DNA of 64,000 bases from Rapana venosa (Eukaryota > Mollusca > Gastropoda > Neogastropoda > Muricidae), in NCBI GenBank assembly GCA_028751875.1, contig CM054159.1:8210456-8274455 (forward strand), given 5' to 3'. The notes below the pieces were generated by a model, which was not told where the DNA came from, did not search any database, and worked only from the letters and a program-made list of their open reading frames with translations. Below, one piece after another: positions 1 through 13,900 of this stretch (position 1 is its first letter; every line of letters starts with the position of its first letter). Both the position numbers and the translations under genes were made by a program.

Positions 1-133
1 TCACACAAGTTGTGAACGATTTCAATCTGATGATTTACAATTGTCAACGCTTCAATGGCACCAACCATCCTGTGTCCAAGAAAGCAGCTAAGATGTCCAT
101 CGTTCTTAAGCAGAAGCTAAAGTTGCTCAGACA
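1..133 (+). CDS. BRD10: BRD10-like exon 1 of window: bromodomain C-terminal half
   Basis: Read from base 3. The segment VVNDFNLMIYNCQRFNGTN matches the bromodomain B helix and BC loop. The Asn that contacts acetyl-lysine is codon 54-56, in the FNG motif. The C helix follows (KKAAKMSIVLKQKLKLL). The donor is GTGAGT at 134, phase 2. The first half of the bromodomain lies left of the window; the partial exon begins before base 1. Confidence 0.85.
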
Positions 134-1251
134 GTGAGTATCACCATTGTGTGTGTACTTTGATTTGGTATTGTTTCGGCTTTCTTTACTTTAAAAAAGA
201 AAAGAAATAGTTGTTGAGTTTTCTTTCTCTGCATCCTCTTTCTGGTCCCATGATAATTGATTAATTCAGTCGCAGTTGCACCACACACACATTTATTGAT
301 TGTGCATTTTTGTTTAATTTCATTTCATTTTATATCATATCACTTCAAGGTACAGCAGATTTCTCTGTGTGAAATTCGAGCTGCTCTCCCTGGGGAGAGC
401 CCATCGCCACAAGAGCAGCTTTACACTTTTTTGTTTGTTTTCCTTTCAGCAGCTGTATTTGTTTCCCTATCAGGATGGCTTTTTTCTACATAATTTTGCC
501 AGGACAACTCTCTTCTTGCCGTGGGTTCTTTTACATGCGCTAAAGAATTATGTGTAACACATGGGATCTCGGACTATCGTCTCATCCAAAAGACTTGCAT
601 CCAGACTGCCACTAATGGTCTTATTGATGGGGAAAAAGTGTCAGGCCCAAATGGGGTTGAACCACGCACACTTCCGACTGGACGTTTCGTTTTTCCAGGC
701 ATGTATGTTACCTCTAGGCCACCTATCGATATTTATTTTGTAATTTTTAAAACATCTTCATGATTCTGCAGTGCAGGGAGAAGTATTAATGTCTGTTATT
801 GAACAGCAGTCTTCCATGAGTCTCATGACTCTGGAGACAGGAACTTTACTACATGCTTGGAATTAGAGAAGTCAAAACAGTTTCTAAGGTGTGTGTCTTC
901 GATTTTACATCTGTTCACTTAAAGTGATCTTTCTAAGGTCAAGTCACAGTGTGACCAGGCTTAAAGTTTATGTTGTCGTTGTTGTGAAAATGCTCAGATT
1001 GTGTGTGTATGGTGTTTGTGTTGTGTTGTGTGGTGTGGTGTTGTGTGGTGTGTGTGTGTGTGGTGTTATGTTGTGTTGTGTTTTGTTTCTTCTTTAATTT
1101 AACATCTTTTCACATTAAGTGATATTAGACAAAGTTGTGTTTTGTGTGTTGTGTTGTGTTGTTGTGTTTCTTTGATTTTACATCTGTTCACTCAAAGTGA
1201 TATTAGTGTGTGTGTGTGTATGTGTGTGTGTGTGTGGTGGTTGAGGAGAGC

Positions 1252-1316
<65 letters not shown>

Positions 1317-4300
1317 AATGTTATCTTTCTTTGGTTAAAAAGAAAACTTGGTAATTTTAAACTGTCTGAGTGGCCATGTGACTCGCTTAGTCACTGATTT
1401 CATTTTTTAAAAGAAAATTTACAAAATTAAACCTGTTCTTTTAATATTATATCTGCCTTTAAAGCATTGCATTTCTTTGTTCAGCAGAAGGAATGACTGC
1501 AGCGTTATCATTTTAAAACAAAAGCAGGCAAGCAAAGAAAGAAAAACAGAAACAAAGAATGATAATATCACTGCTTCCTTTCCCCCCCACCTCCCCTCCC
1601 CTCTTTCCCATTGTCAATAGCTTGCCAGCCACATTGAACCAGAAAGGGGTCCTTAGCTGTGAAAAAATGAGATTTTTGGAAGGGGGGGGGGGGGGGTGGA
1701 GGTAGAAAAATGAAAAGGACAGGAAAAGGGGGGAGTTAAATTTTAAGCATGTAAAAATAGCATCATGACACATTCTGTTAGAGTTCTTCTAGAAGGGTTG
1801 AATTAAACAGTCATGTATGTAATGGATTGTAGTTGTGAAAAAATGCATCCTAAATCGGTTAACTCCGCTGGGACGTTAATCTAATAAAAAACTTTTAAAA
1901 GTCAGAAAAAATACATTTCATTGTACTTTTGTAGCTTTGGTTTGATGCTTTAATTAAGAATATTTCCCGTGAACAACAGCAAAAGCAACATTGTATTATT
2001 TACTCCGTATACCATTGAAAGTTTTTTTTCTTTCATTTGAAAATGAAGTAGGTGATTTTGTATATAAAAGTGTTACATTCATTGCATTAAAATTTTTTTC
2101 TTTTTAGCAGGTTATGTCTTGGTATAACAAAAATGCATTGATGCATGTGCTAGATTTTGTGCTTATATTTTATCATAAATTGTTAAAAGCTTTTGTTTCT
2201 TTCATTTTCCCCTTTTTATCCCATTAAAAAAAAATAATGGTAAGGTTCATTTGGACACATAGTTCATACAGTAGCATAGGGGGGAATTGAGTGTGAACAG
2301 AAAGGAGGAATGGCTTATTACATTCCTCCTCTCCTCTTTTTTTTTTTTCAAGGTTAACAATTTTCCCCTTTCATAAAGATATTGCGATTTGTCATTTCTA
2401 CCGATGTGAGGATTTCTCATTTAATTTATACCATTAAAAAAAAAAGATTACCCATGATTTGTAAAAATGCACTTCTTTTTAAAAAAATTATTTATTTACT
2501 TTATTCATTTTTTTTTTTTTCAACTAATGCATTGATTGTTTTTCAGGGACATTCGCTCAAAGATTGCTCAGGATGGCTCAGTACCCTGGATGAAGCAGGA
2601 AAACCAAGACAGCTGTTTTGGGTCTGGTGAGTATGCATTGCTAGAGTATACACATGGTTTGGTTTGAGTGTGCTCTGACTTGTTTGAGTATGCATGTGGT
2701 TTGTTTGAGTATGCATATAATTTGTTTAAATTTTGATTGTTGTTTTTTTTTGCATTCAGATTTGATTATTGTGATTTTTTTTCCCATTTAAATTTGATCT
2801 TCTTTTTGTATAAAAAGTTAACAGGATCTGATTCATATTTATTGTGCGCTGGGATAAGTATTTGTCAAAGAAGAAGATGGGGTGGGTCTACAGTTATGGT
2901 GGGTGTATAGTGGGATTCTTGATGCTTCTGATTCACAGTGGAAATACTGATGTTGCTATGAAGATTTAAAAAAAAAATCTATTATGATAGTGTTTAGATA
3001 AAACAGAAAACATTTTATTGAATTAACAATATATTGACTTTATAAAAAGTTAGTGTATGATAAACAGCAATAGTTGTTGTCTGAGCTTCACAAGAAGACC
3101 GTAATGGTGAACATTCTGACGCAGGTTTCCGAAAGCGGACGGCCAATCACCTTCTTGACGACAGCTCAGAAATGATGAACCAGCTACGCATTGTGGAAGA
3201 GCAGAAGGCAAAGGAAGAAAGGCGGCTGAAAAAGGAAGAACACCGTGCTGCCCAGGCTGCTGCAGAGAGAGAGCTGATTGACTGGGAGGAGGAGAATGTA
3301 ACAGTGGAACCCATCAAGTCGGTCATTCAACATTCGTGGGAGGTGAGGCGCCTACATATCCAGACTTGCCCCCTGTTTCTTGTTTTCATTGTGTAAGAAG
3401 TTGAAAATTGGTTAGAAAAATGACGGTTTAGATCTTTCAAAGTTCAAGTCTTGTTCGTAGGGAAAATGTAAAATGCACACAAAAAAGAGTTGTGAAAAAC
3501 AAATTTAAAGATGGTATGTTTTACTGGAAGTATTTTAGGTTTGAGAACCACCAAGGATCGTCTTACTCTGCCAGTGTAAGCATTAAAAAAACCAAACCAT
3601 GTTCCTGCACAGTGGACTCTGCCAGTACAACTTACAAGTGTTCCTGTAAGTGTTTGATCATTTTCAGATCCTGTCAACTCTTGTCTTAGGGTCATTTTTA
3701 GTCGTCTTTGAATTAGGCAGTGTCACTGACCTTCCCCTTGGAAGGCTTGTTGGAAGCCGAGTACCTACCACTCTTGATAAATTTTAATGTCAGACCAGAA
3801 GTCAAGAAAACTTGCAAATAAACTCCCAGTTAAAATTATACTTTTGTTCTGCAATCCAATTCAAACAAACATAGAAAGGGAGTGTTGATAACTGCTAGTA
3901 ATGACTAATAATCACAAGGCTCTGCCAGAAAGTAGTTTTTTGGGTAATTTTTTGATGTTAACTTGTGAAGTGTGATGTTAAGTGCTGTGACCATGCCTTT
4001 CGGTATAAATCATAGTTTCATCCATTTATTCAGTCATTTGTACGTTAGGAGCAGATGTGAGATTCTCTGTGTGAAAACTATGCAGCTGATATACACATGT
4101 ACAGCTGCTCTGGCATGCTGTGAACAAATACCTGGACATGTATCCTTTCTGATGTAGAACGAGGTACAAACATTAAACTTCCAGTAAAAACAAAATGGTG
4201 CTTTACTTTACTGTTGATCATTTTTAATATTTATTCCAACTTTATTCTTTTATTTCAAAATCATATCCACTGTGCTGCTTTTTGGGTCATTTTACAAGTT

Positions 4301-4786
4301 TTTACAGTCTTTTTTTTTATCCTTTTTCGAACAGCTGCCCCAGGTTGGTCTGTTCCTGTTCCTGTGTCGAGAGGCGCTGCAGTTGGAGGAGGTGCCCATG
4401 TACGAACTGGAACGCTGCCTCGCTATGCCCCGACAAAGCAAGCGCTTGCAGCAGGTGATGACGCACTGCTCAGCACGCCCTTCCAGCGCGACAAGAGGTG
4501 GGTTAGGTGGACGTGGCTTTGTTCTGACTGTGGACTTTGTGTGTGTGTGTGTGTGAGTGAGTGTAGGCATGAGGCATGTCTTGTTTGTGGTGTTTAGTAT
4601 GACGTTGTGCAGAAGGTATGCTTTGTCAGTTTGGTCTGTTTTGTTTTCTCTTCCCCGCCATCCCTCAAGTCAGAATGTTTATTTATTTATTTATTTATTT
4701 ATACCACTTTAAGTCACGAGATTTCTCTGCGTGAAATTCGGGCTGCTCTCCCCGGGAAGAGCACGTCGCCACAAGAGCAGCGCCAC

Positions 4787-4817
<31 letters not shown>

Positions 4818-4936
4818 GTCTGCAACTGTATTTCTTTCCCTATCAGAGTGGCTTTTTTCTAAGAATTTTGCCAGGGACAACTCTCTTGTTGCCGTGGGTT
4901 CTTTTTCGTGCGCTGCATAATTTTCTGTAACACACG

Positions 4937-4967
<31 letters not shown>

Positions 4968-7900
4968 TAGCGCCCAGACCACCACACATGGTCTAATGGA
5001 TGGGGGAAAAGTTTCGGGCCCAGACGGGATACGAACCCGGACTTTTCGCTTTCTAGACAGGCGCGTTACCTCTAGACCACCGATCCACTAATGTGGCTAA
5101 CTTTACAGTGGGCAAAAACAGTCGCATACGCAAAATGTCACCATTGGTGAACCTTTGAATTCTAGCTGAGGAATGAAACAAAACCCAAAAGTATCTCCCC
5201 CCCATCCTCTTTTTGTTGTTGTTGTTGTCGTTGCTTTTTTTTGGGTTTTAAATCAGATCAAGGCAGTTTTTCTTTTGGTGGGCTTTTGTTTTTATTATTT
5301 ATTTAATTATTTTTTTACTTGTCATTTTTGTGAAGTTGTTTTTGCCTTTCCATCAATGTTTTTCAGCCTGTCTTTCTGATGATATGTTGGTCTTGTTTGT
5401 ACATAGTATACAAAATTCGTGATTATCGTGTTTAGTAGAATTATGTGTGTTTTTGCTGTTTTTGTTGTTTGCTTTTTTTTTCTGATGATTTTGTTTCTCT
5501 GCATTTATCACAGCCTTTGCAATTTTCAGAACATCAGAATTCTGGAGTTTTAGTCAGAATCACCCAAATACCATTTTACTTTTGGGGTATTCCTCAGTCA
5601 TGTAGGGGATTTGAAATAACTTATTTCCTGCAAAGGAAAATTGGGGATGTGGGGGTATTTTATTTTAGTTTATGAAATATAAGCAAAGTCTTCTTCTCGT
5701 GGGTAATTAAAGAAAAAAACCACCCACACTTGATATTGATGTGCTGAAGCTCGTAATAAAAAAAAAAAAAGTGCATTGATAGATGGTTGAAGGCTGTTGT
5801 TCTGATTGATGTCAGGGCGGAGAAAAGCATGCCGGACATGCCCTACAGCCTGTGGAGCAGGAAGCTGACGGAGATGGTGGACACCTGGTACAAAGAGCTG
5901 AACGCTTGCCACGGCGATGTCTTCTTTGCCGCCTGCAGGCTGGGTTTGGTGGAGCAGGCGTTCGAAGTCTTGGGTCAGTACCTCCTCTCTTGCTGTTGTG
6001 TCTGCTTTGGGCAGATTGGGCCTGGGGCAACAGACGTTTGAAGTTGTGGATGAGTCGGATATCTGCCAGCAGTTATGTAGGGGCAAGCTGAGACCAGTGA
6101 CCAGAAAATAGGTAGATGTTGTCTGCTGGCACAGAGCAGTAAATCACTAGAAAACTTACTGTTGGTAGTAGAAACCACTGACAGCAGTGAAAAACAAACA
6201 AACCAAACAAAACTGCCTTCAAATTACCCCCTGTTTCTCGGTCGGCTTGAGCTCTGAGGTTCGCCAATGGTGAGATTTTTGTGTATATGAACCCCCCCCC
6301 CCCCCCCTCACCCCCCCCCTATCCCCTTCCCTACCATTGTGGTAGCTGTATTGCAACTTCAGGGATACAGTTGGGAATTGAACCTACCAATTTTGCCAGA
6401 ACAACTATCATGGGTTCTTTTGACATGCACAACACACAGGTTGACTGGTTTAGAGTCTCCTCTGAAAGACTTGACATCCGGTTCGATTCCCCCATCAAAC
6501 TGGGAAGAAAGGGCAAGGCTGGGAATCAAACTTAGAAACTCTTGTTGGGCAGGTGAACGTCTGAACCACCCTGTCACCTTCTTGCCTGTACAAATGAAAA
6601 TGTTTACCAGTATATGAACTGCTGTTGTTTATATTTTTATCTTTGTTCATCTTGCTTCAGACCTGTTTTATATCAAGACGAGATCTATATGTTCGATTAG
6701 TGATCTGTTTGTGTTGTGCAGGTTCCAAAAATCCATTGCGAGAGAAGCCTTTTCATTGTCTCAGCTTTTACAAACGGGTTTGGATTTTGAAGTCTGTCTG
6801 TGACTACCTTGTGGTAAGTACCTTTTATGGATGGATTTGTTGATTGATTAGTGTGTGTGTGTGTGTGTGTGTGTGAGGTACTTTGATTCAAGGGTGAGAC
6901 AAAAGAGATGTTGCTTATTATTGTTATTTCAGATAGGAAAACTTTAGGAAGAAAAGTTCCAAAGAACCGATGCAAAAAAATACCAGATGATCATTGGAGA
7001 TTTCCAGCTCCAAGGTTCACCAATTGTGAGATTTTTGCCTATGCAACTGTTTTGTTTCTGTTTTTGTTCTGTGCAAATTTGGGGACACATTTGGGAATTG
7101 AACCTACTAATCTTGCCAGGACAGTTGGGATGTATGTCCCTGCTCTTTCCGATTTTCAACTGTCGTGGGTTGTTATAACATGCACAATCCATAAGCACAC
7201 GGGTGTGACTGGTTTAGAGTCGCCTCTGAAAGACGTGACATTCGGTTTGATTCCCCCCTCAAACTGGGAAGAAGGGGCAAGGCCGGGAATCAAACCCAGA
7301 GCCTCATGGTTTATTGTAAGGCAGGTGAACATCAAAACCATCTTTCCACCTTCCTTTTATCATTGAAGATGAGCATTTGGATGAGGATGCTGTGGAGGTC
7401 CAGCTGAGTTTCAAACTGTGTAAAAAATGTGCTGTACACTTCGTTCGCAGTATATATTTATTTTTTATTTATTTTATTCATTCTTTTATATCGAGGATAA
7501 TGGAATAAGCACTCATGTGCTTTTTTACATCCAGCCCCCGTGTGTATGCGGTTTTCATTAAATCAGCCAAGCCCATGAGGAGCAAAAGACGCCCGCAATG
7601 TTTAAATCATTAGATTTGTCCAATGTGTCATGTTTGCATGATCTGTCGGGTGGGTAATAATCAGTTGTGTGGACCCAGTCTTCCAGTGAGCCCTCAGCAT
7701 TCTTAGTTCCAGAGGTGCTGGCCAGTGCCTGAAAAAAACCTGACTTCATTCTTTCAGTACACATCTTGAATTTTGTGCATGTCCATTTCTGCACATCCCT
7801 TTTTCCTCCTTAATGACATTGTTATATTCTTTCACCTTGTAGACTTTTGTTGTATTCCTATGTTTATTTGTTTATCTTCAGCTGGTATTGCAAATTTGAT

Positions 7901-10900
7901 AGATATGATGATTTACCTCAAGTCAGGGGAATGAAAGTGTATCAGGAAGCAGCTAGGAAAAGAAGAAGGGCAGAAGTGAAGAAAGGTGTGATTGACTTGT
8001 TTGCAGGAGAAAGAGGAAAATCTTCGCAACGCTATCGAGAGCCAGGACTCTTTGGATCAGAGAGGCCTCATGTTGGGATCGGATCGTCACGGCAACCAGT
8101 ACATACATTTCACACAGTTCTGTGGCCCGAACCTTCGTATATACCGTCAGAGAAAACCGCCTGTGCCCGTTGTGAAAGAAGAGGAGGAGGAAGAAGAGGA
8201 GGATGAAGAGGAAGAAAAGCCCAGAGTCAAGCCTGTGAAGGTAATGGGGAGCTGACTTAGCATTAGTCTGAAAGCAAGGACTGATTGTATACCTAGTTGC
8301 AGTTATATCTCCACCATGAATGAGTCGCATTGCACCTCACCCGCTTTTTCGCTGGAAGTCATTTCAGGCAGGGGATGGTCAGATTGTCGATTTTGAGATT
8401 TCGGTTGAATGTAAAACTACGAGCTTTCTTCTACCTTATACTGCAGTATCAGTGTGTAATTTTGTTTCCTTTTGCTTTAAAAACATGTTTGAAAACACCC
8501 AATCCCTCATGCTGACCACCTATAACAATGCAAAGCTAGTCAATTTCATATTTTGTCACTTCCTGGAGTCTAGCATAATAACTTTTTTTTACAAAATTGT
8601 CTGATTTTCAATCTGGTTTTTGTTTTCAGTAGCCTTTTATTGCAGATTGATAACAAGTTAACCACTAGAAATTGACCTTAGGTGCAGTGCAACCCATTAT
8701 GTTGTGGAGAGTAACAAATGTTTCAGATACAATTTAAATGACAGGGAGGGGGTGGGAGGAAACAATGTTGCCCTTCTATCATTTTAGGGGGCTCTCTGTC
8801 CCGCACCCCCCTTCCTCTTTTTTTAAATCCTAGAATTAACAGTCTTGACAAAATCTTCACTAGCAACATATTCGGTAAAAACTGTCAATAACGGCTGTCA
8901 AAACTCCTTCAGAATTGGATTTTGAAATGAGGGAAGAAACTGAACTGGCATGGAAATTTATAAAATCTGCAAAAATATCTTTTGTGGTTTCTTGATTTGG
9001 TAAGATCTTTATTGGCTGATAAAGCTGTCCTCTTCTTTGCAACTTTGTTGTATCTTTAGTTTTTCATGTTTGATTTATAATGCTGAATTTTATGTGTTCG
9101 CAGGGCAAAAGCAATGCCAAGAGAAAGCTGAATCTCGATGGCTCAAATGCTAAGCGGGTAAGGGAAGAATGAATTAATAATACTCTGCGAGTATGTGTGC
9201 ATGCGTGTGTGTGCAGAGTTAGTGTTATGTCATGTAATATGTGTACAATTGTACACCTCCGTCATCTCTTTTTTTCATGTTATTCAGTGAAACCCACTGT
9301 CAGTAATAATTTTGATGAGTGTATGTGTGTGTGGTTTGGTGTGCATGTGAGTGTGAGAACGTGTTGCACATGTTTGCATACGTGTGCATGTGTGCGCAAG
9401 CCAGATTTCATGCATCTCAAGTCAGTGTAACACTATGCAATACAATTTGTTTGTAAATAAGCTTGGTCCCTTTTTGTAAATACTGTATTAAACTGTTATT
9501 TTTTAAACAATTGTTGCAGTCCCGCAGTGCCACTCCTCTGAATGACTCGGAAACAGATGGCACTGTTTCACCAGCACCAAGTGACATCAGATCAAAGTCG
9601 CGAGCCAGCAGCTCGCGACACTCTTCTCCCTTGCCAAGGGAGGCAAATGGCCGTTCTCGACAGACCAGCGCTAGGAATTCACCTGCCCCTGATTCCTCAT
9701 CTGTCGACAGCTTCTCAATAAACGTTCCTTTTGGAAAAGGAAGGAAGACGCGAAACAGTGCAGAGACCATCTTTTTCGAGAACATAGAGAACCTGGACTT
9801 GGAGCGTTTGTTGCGGCAGAGGAATCGGCGGAGCCGAGGAGCGAAGACTGCGGCGAAGGAGACGGCTGATGCTGAAAGTGTCAGCACTGTCGGGGACGAA
9901 AGTTCCCAGGACGGGTTGCGAGCTGACACACCTTCCTCCTCCGGTGCCTTGGATGGGGAAGTGAAGACTGAAGTGGAGCTGGTGAACGGCAAGCTGAGCA
10001 CAGAGAACGAAGAGAACACATGGACGCCAGCAGCTGAGGTCAAGTCGGAGAGTCAGGACTCCTTTGATGCTGACAGTGTTAGGAAAGCGGGTCAGTCCTC
10101 ACATTCCTCCCGCCTCGGTGCTTTGAAAGGGGACGACGGGTCAGCAGCAGCGTCGGGAGAGGTGCATATCAAATCAGAACCTGTCAGCAGCAGCAAATGT
10201 GATACAGAATCGGAAGTCCACACGGGCAGTAGTACTGAGTGCGACAGACTAATTGAGAGCTGTGATATAAAACTGGATGCGGATGTGAAAAAAGAAGGGG
10301 ACTGTCCCACCTCTGTGTCTAGGGTTACCACTGTGGTAGGTGGTGTCCCAGCGGCTGAAGGCAGCAATCTGAAGCCTCCCACGACCTGTGATATCAACGG
10401 CCAAAGTGCAGCTCCAGGAAATCCATCCAACAACAGCCGGCTTCCCCTGCCTGTCTCCACGTCTGCCCTCCTCCCCTCCACAGCCACGGAGGTCGGTACG
10501 GTGTGTGTGAAAAAAGAAAGCGTTAATGCTGACGATTCTGGCTTCGTATCATTCCAAACATCTCCTCACGTGACCAGCAGTGCCAGTGCAGTCTGTGATG
10601 ATGAGGATAACAAGCACATTCCAGAGAGAGAGGAGATTGGTGGTGGTGGTGGTGGTGTAGTAAAGGCTATCAAAGAAGAAAACAGTGTGAAGGAGGTGAA
10701 AAGCGGGGAGGGTCACAATGGAGAAGGCCCAGTGGTGGTGAAGATGGAGGACGCCAGCACGCAGAATGAAGACAGTGTGGGCAGTTCACAGTGTGGAGGC
10801 CCCTTCAGCTCCAAGGACAACCAGGACAACGGCAGACAGGTGGCGTCCAAGGCATTGCTGGATCATGTGGACTACAGTGAAGAAGAGATGGTAAGAGCTG

Positions 10901-13900
10901 TTTGGCATTGCAGTATCTTTACTACAGCTGATAGAGTGTAGGGGATAAAATCAATGAATGTAACGAAAGGAAAATTCAATTGTAATTTGTACACATACAC
11001 AGACACACACACACACACACACTGTTGCACACAGATAGTAAAGTAATGGTCTTCTCAGTCATATCTTTGACCTTGCTCTTTCCCATACATGTGTATGGAT
11101 CATACTAGAGACTGTTCAACAGCTAAAGTCTGCACCATTAAAATTGAATCTGCACTGAAATTGGAATTTTCTCTTTTACTCTCAGTCTGTCGTTTCTGCC
11201 ATTTTTCTTTTTCAGCATACCAGTTTCTGCTTGTGGTTTTTCTAAGTCTTTTTAATTTCTTTGTCTTTTCTTCTAGTCATTTCCAGCTTATTTTGTGCCT
11301 TCCCAGTCAAACATGTATACTTAATAAAGTTGATAATTTTTGTCTGCTTTGTTCTGTAGTCTTGGACATGATATATTAACATGCTTTGTTCTGTTTGGTG
11401 CAGGATATATCTATATATATCTATTGTGCTGTGTCTTTTGCTTTGTAGTATGGGCTTTCAAGAATGCTTCCAGGATGGGAACCTGCAATCAATGGTGCAG
11501 CTAACTAGGCAGTACTTACTGTTGTAACTGAGGTCAACTCAGGTGAAGTTAAGCATCTCTTTTGGATAAAACTCATCATGTCTGTTTTATCAGAGGTCTC
11601 TCAGTCCTGTATCATAGTGTATGAAGGGTTTTGTTTGCAAGAAGTCATTTTTTAGATAATAATTTTTACGCTGCAGGCTCAGACCAGCATTGTGATTTGT
11701 CGATGACAGCTCCAGGCACAATAGAGTTAAGATAAAAAATTAAAAAACCAAAACAAACATGTACAAATATTGATTAGTGATTTTGTTGCAGTTTCTGTTT
11801 TAGTTGTTGTATTGTTGTGGAGATGAATGAAATATCCAAGGAAGTGGAGAGGCCAGAAGAGATCTGGGAACTGCTGTGTGCTGATGACTTAGTACTGGTA
11901 GCTGAGAACAGTGATGACGCTACTCAAAGATTTGGCAATTGGAAACAGAGATTAGAACGCAGAGGAATGAAGGTAAATGTTGACAAGACCAAAGCAATGA
12001 CAGTTGGAAAAGACTGCAGAACACATAGAGAGCAAGGCAAATACCCGTGTGGTGTCTACCACAAAGGTGTAGGGAACAATTCGATCAAATGCTCCAAATG
12101 TCAATATTGGTGTCAGTCTGTCACAAAAGATGCTCAAAGCTCAAAAGTCTGAAGAAGGAGGACGGAGTATTTGTCTGCCCCAGTTGTATGAATAAGAAGG
12201 GTGAAGACAATACCGATGCAGGAAAGGAGCTAGAATTTGAACAAGGGAAGATAGAAGTGGTAGATGAATTCTGCTACCTGGGAGAGATGATGAGCTGCTA
12301 AACAAAATCTGAGTTAGCTGTCAGAACCAGGATTGCGAGTGCTTGGAAGAAATGGAAAGAATTGGCAAGTCTGCTCGGAAATCAGAAAATCCCACTGGAG
12401 AGACGCCTGCACTATAAGGCCTGCATCAGACCTGTTCTCCTGTATGGTTTGGAGACGTGGGTTTTCACAAAAACCGTCGAACGTTTGTTGAAGAGCTGTG
12501 GAAACCAAATACTACGCTACATGACAAAGATCAAATGGGAAGACAGGATCATGAATGAAGAACTATGGAGAATGTGCAAAGTTGATGATCTGAAGTCTGT
12601 AGCTAGTAGCAGTAGACTGCGCTGGTTTGGGCACATTCAACGGAAAGCAGACCGCCACATCATAAAAAGAGCAATGAACTTCGTAGTGGATGGAAAGAGA
12701 CCAAAGGGAAGACCTAGCAAAACCTGGGCTGCCTGTATTTCAGATGATCTTAGAAAAAGGGGCATAAATAAGGAGGAAGCTCAAAACAGAGAGAGATGGA
12801 GAAGGCTCATCAATGTCAAACCTCCCCTGGGAGGAACATGACAAAAAATGAAGAAGAAGAAGATTGTTGTGGAGATGACGAATGAAGCTGAAGCCAATGA
12901 AAAACAGACACATTTACTATGGGCTCAGTATTTCAATTTGCCATAAATTAAAGAATTGAATGGTTTGAACTACATCATGTATTTTGTTGTGTTCTTTTGC
13001 AGGACAGCAGTTTTGTATCTGTATTATGAATAATGCAGTGACAACCATAACATAGCATTATATGGAAACGCTTGATGATGGTAAAAACATGGTATTTTGT
13101 ACTCTTCCAGGTACCTGACCCAGGTGAATTTGAGCTGATAGTGGAAGATATGGAAGGGCTGGACAGGCTGATCAAACAGTTTGAACCTGAACAGGTGGAA
13201 TCATCCCTACAAATCTCACCTGGGGCCCGGGCAGCAAAGAGACAGGTAAGATGTTGCCTGCAGATGATTTTCTAGTTGCTGTTGCTGTGCTGCAATTAGA
13301 ATGTAAAGTTTTCAGTATTCTTGCTAGTGTATATTGTTGCTTTGAACAGGTGTGGTCTAGCATGCTCATTTTACAGCTCTAGGCCAGACAGAGTTCAGTT
13401 GTTAGTTTACCTTATCTTCTGATATGGTATGCAGTTATGAAAATGGGGGATTGCACATGTTTAAGTGTTGGAATTCACACAGGCATGCAGACAGGTATGC
13501 ATGCATGTCATCACACATGAACATACAGACACTTTAAATCTTTAAATTGACCGACACATGCATGTATGCATGCATGCATGTACACACATTTGCAAGCACA
13601 TGATACAGTTGAAAGACACCAGTTTGATGTTGTAACCTGGACAATTTGTCAAATAACTCTGCAGATTTGTTGTTGTTTAATCAGTAATTATTCAGTTTGC
13701 TTCAGGTTCATTTTTATTAGTAATAACTTGTACTTATTACAGCAAGAACTATGCTCTGTAACTAAGGCTGGACCCCCATTTCAGCATTCCACATCAGTGT
13801 TTATGTTTTTCTGTCAGCTCAGTTCCCAAACAGTGTACATTTGGTTTCTTTGATATATGGCGTGCCCGCATGTGATTCACTCCAGTGGCATATATTAGTT

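Noticed and set aside
7847..8206. 119-codon plus frame starting before exon 7
   Set aside because: Exon 6 ends in phase 0 and joins exon 7 directly in a different frame that gives family-like sequence. This frame only overlaps exon 7 out of register.
9417..10043. 208-codon minus-strand frame opposite exon 9
   Set aside because: It is a shadow of the real plus-strand exon, whose frame is supported by splice sites and phases.
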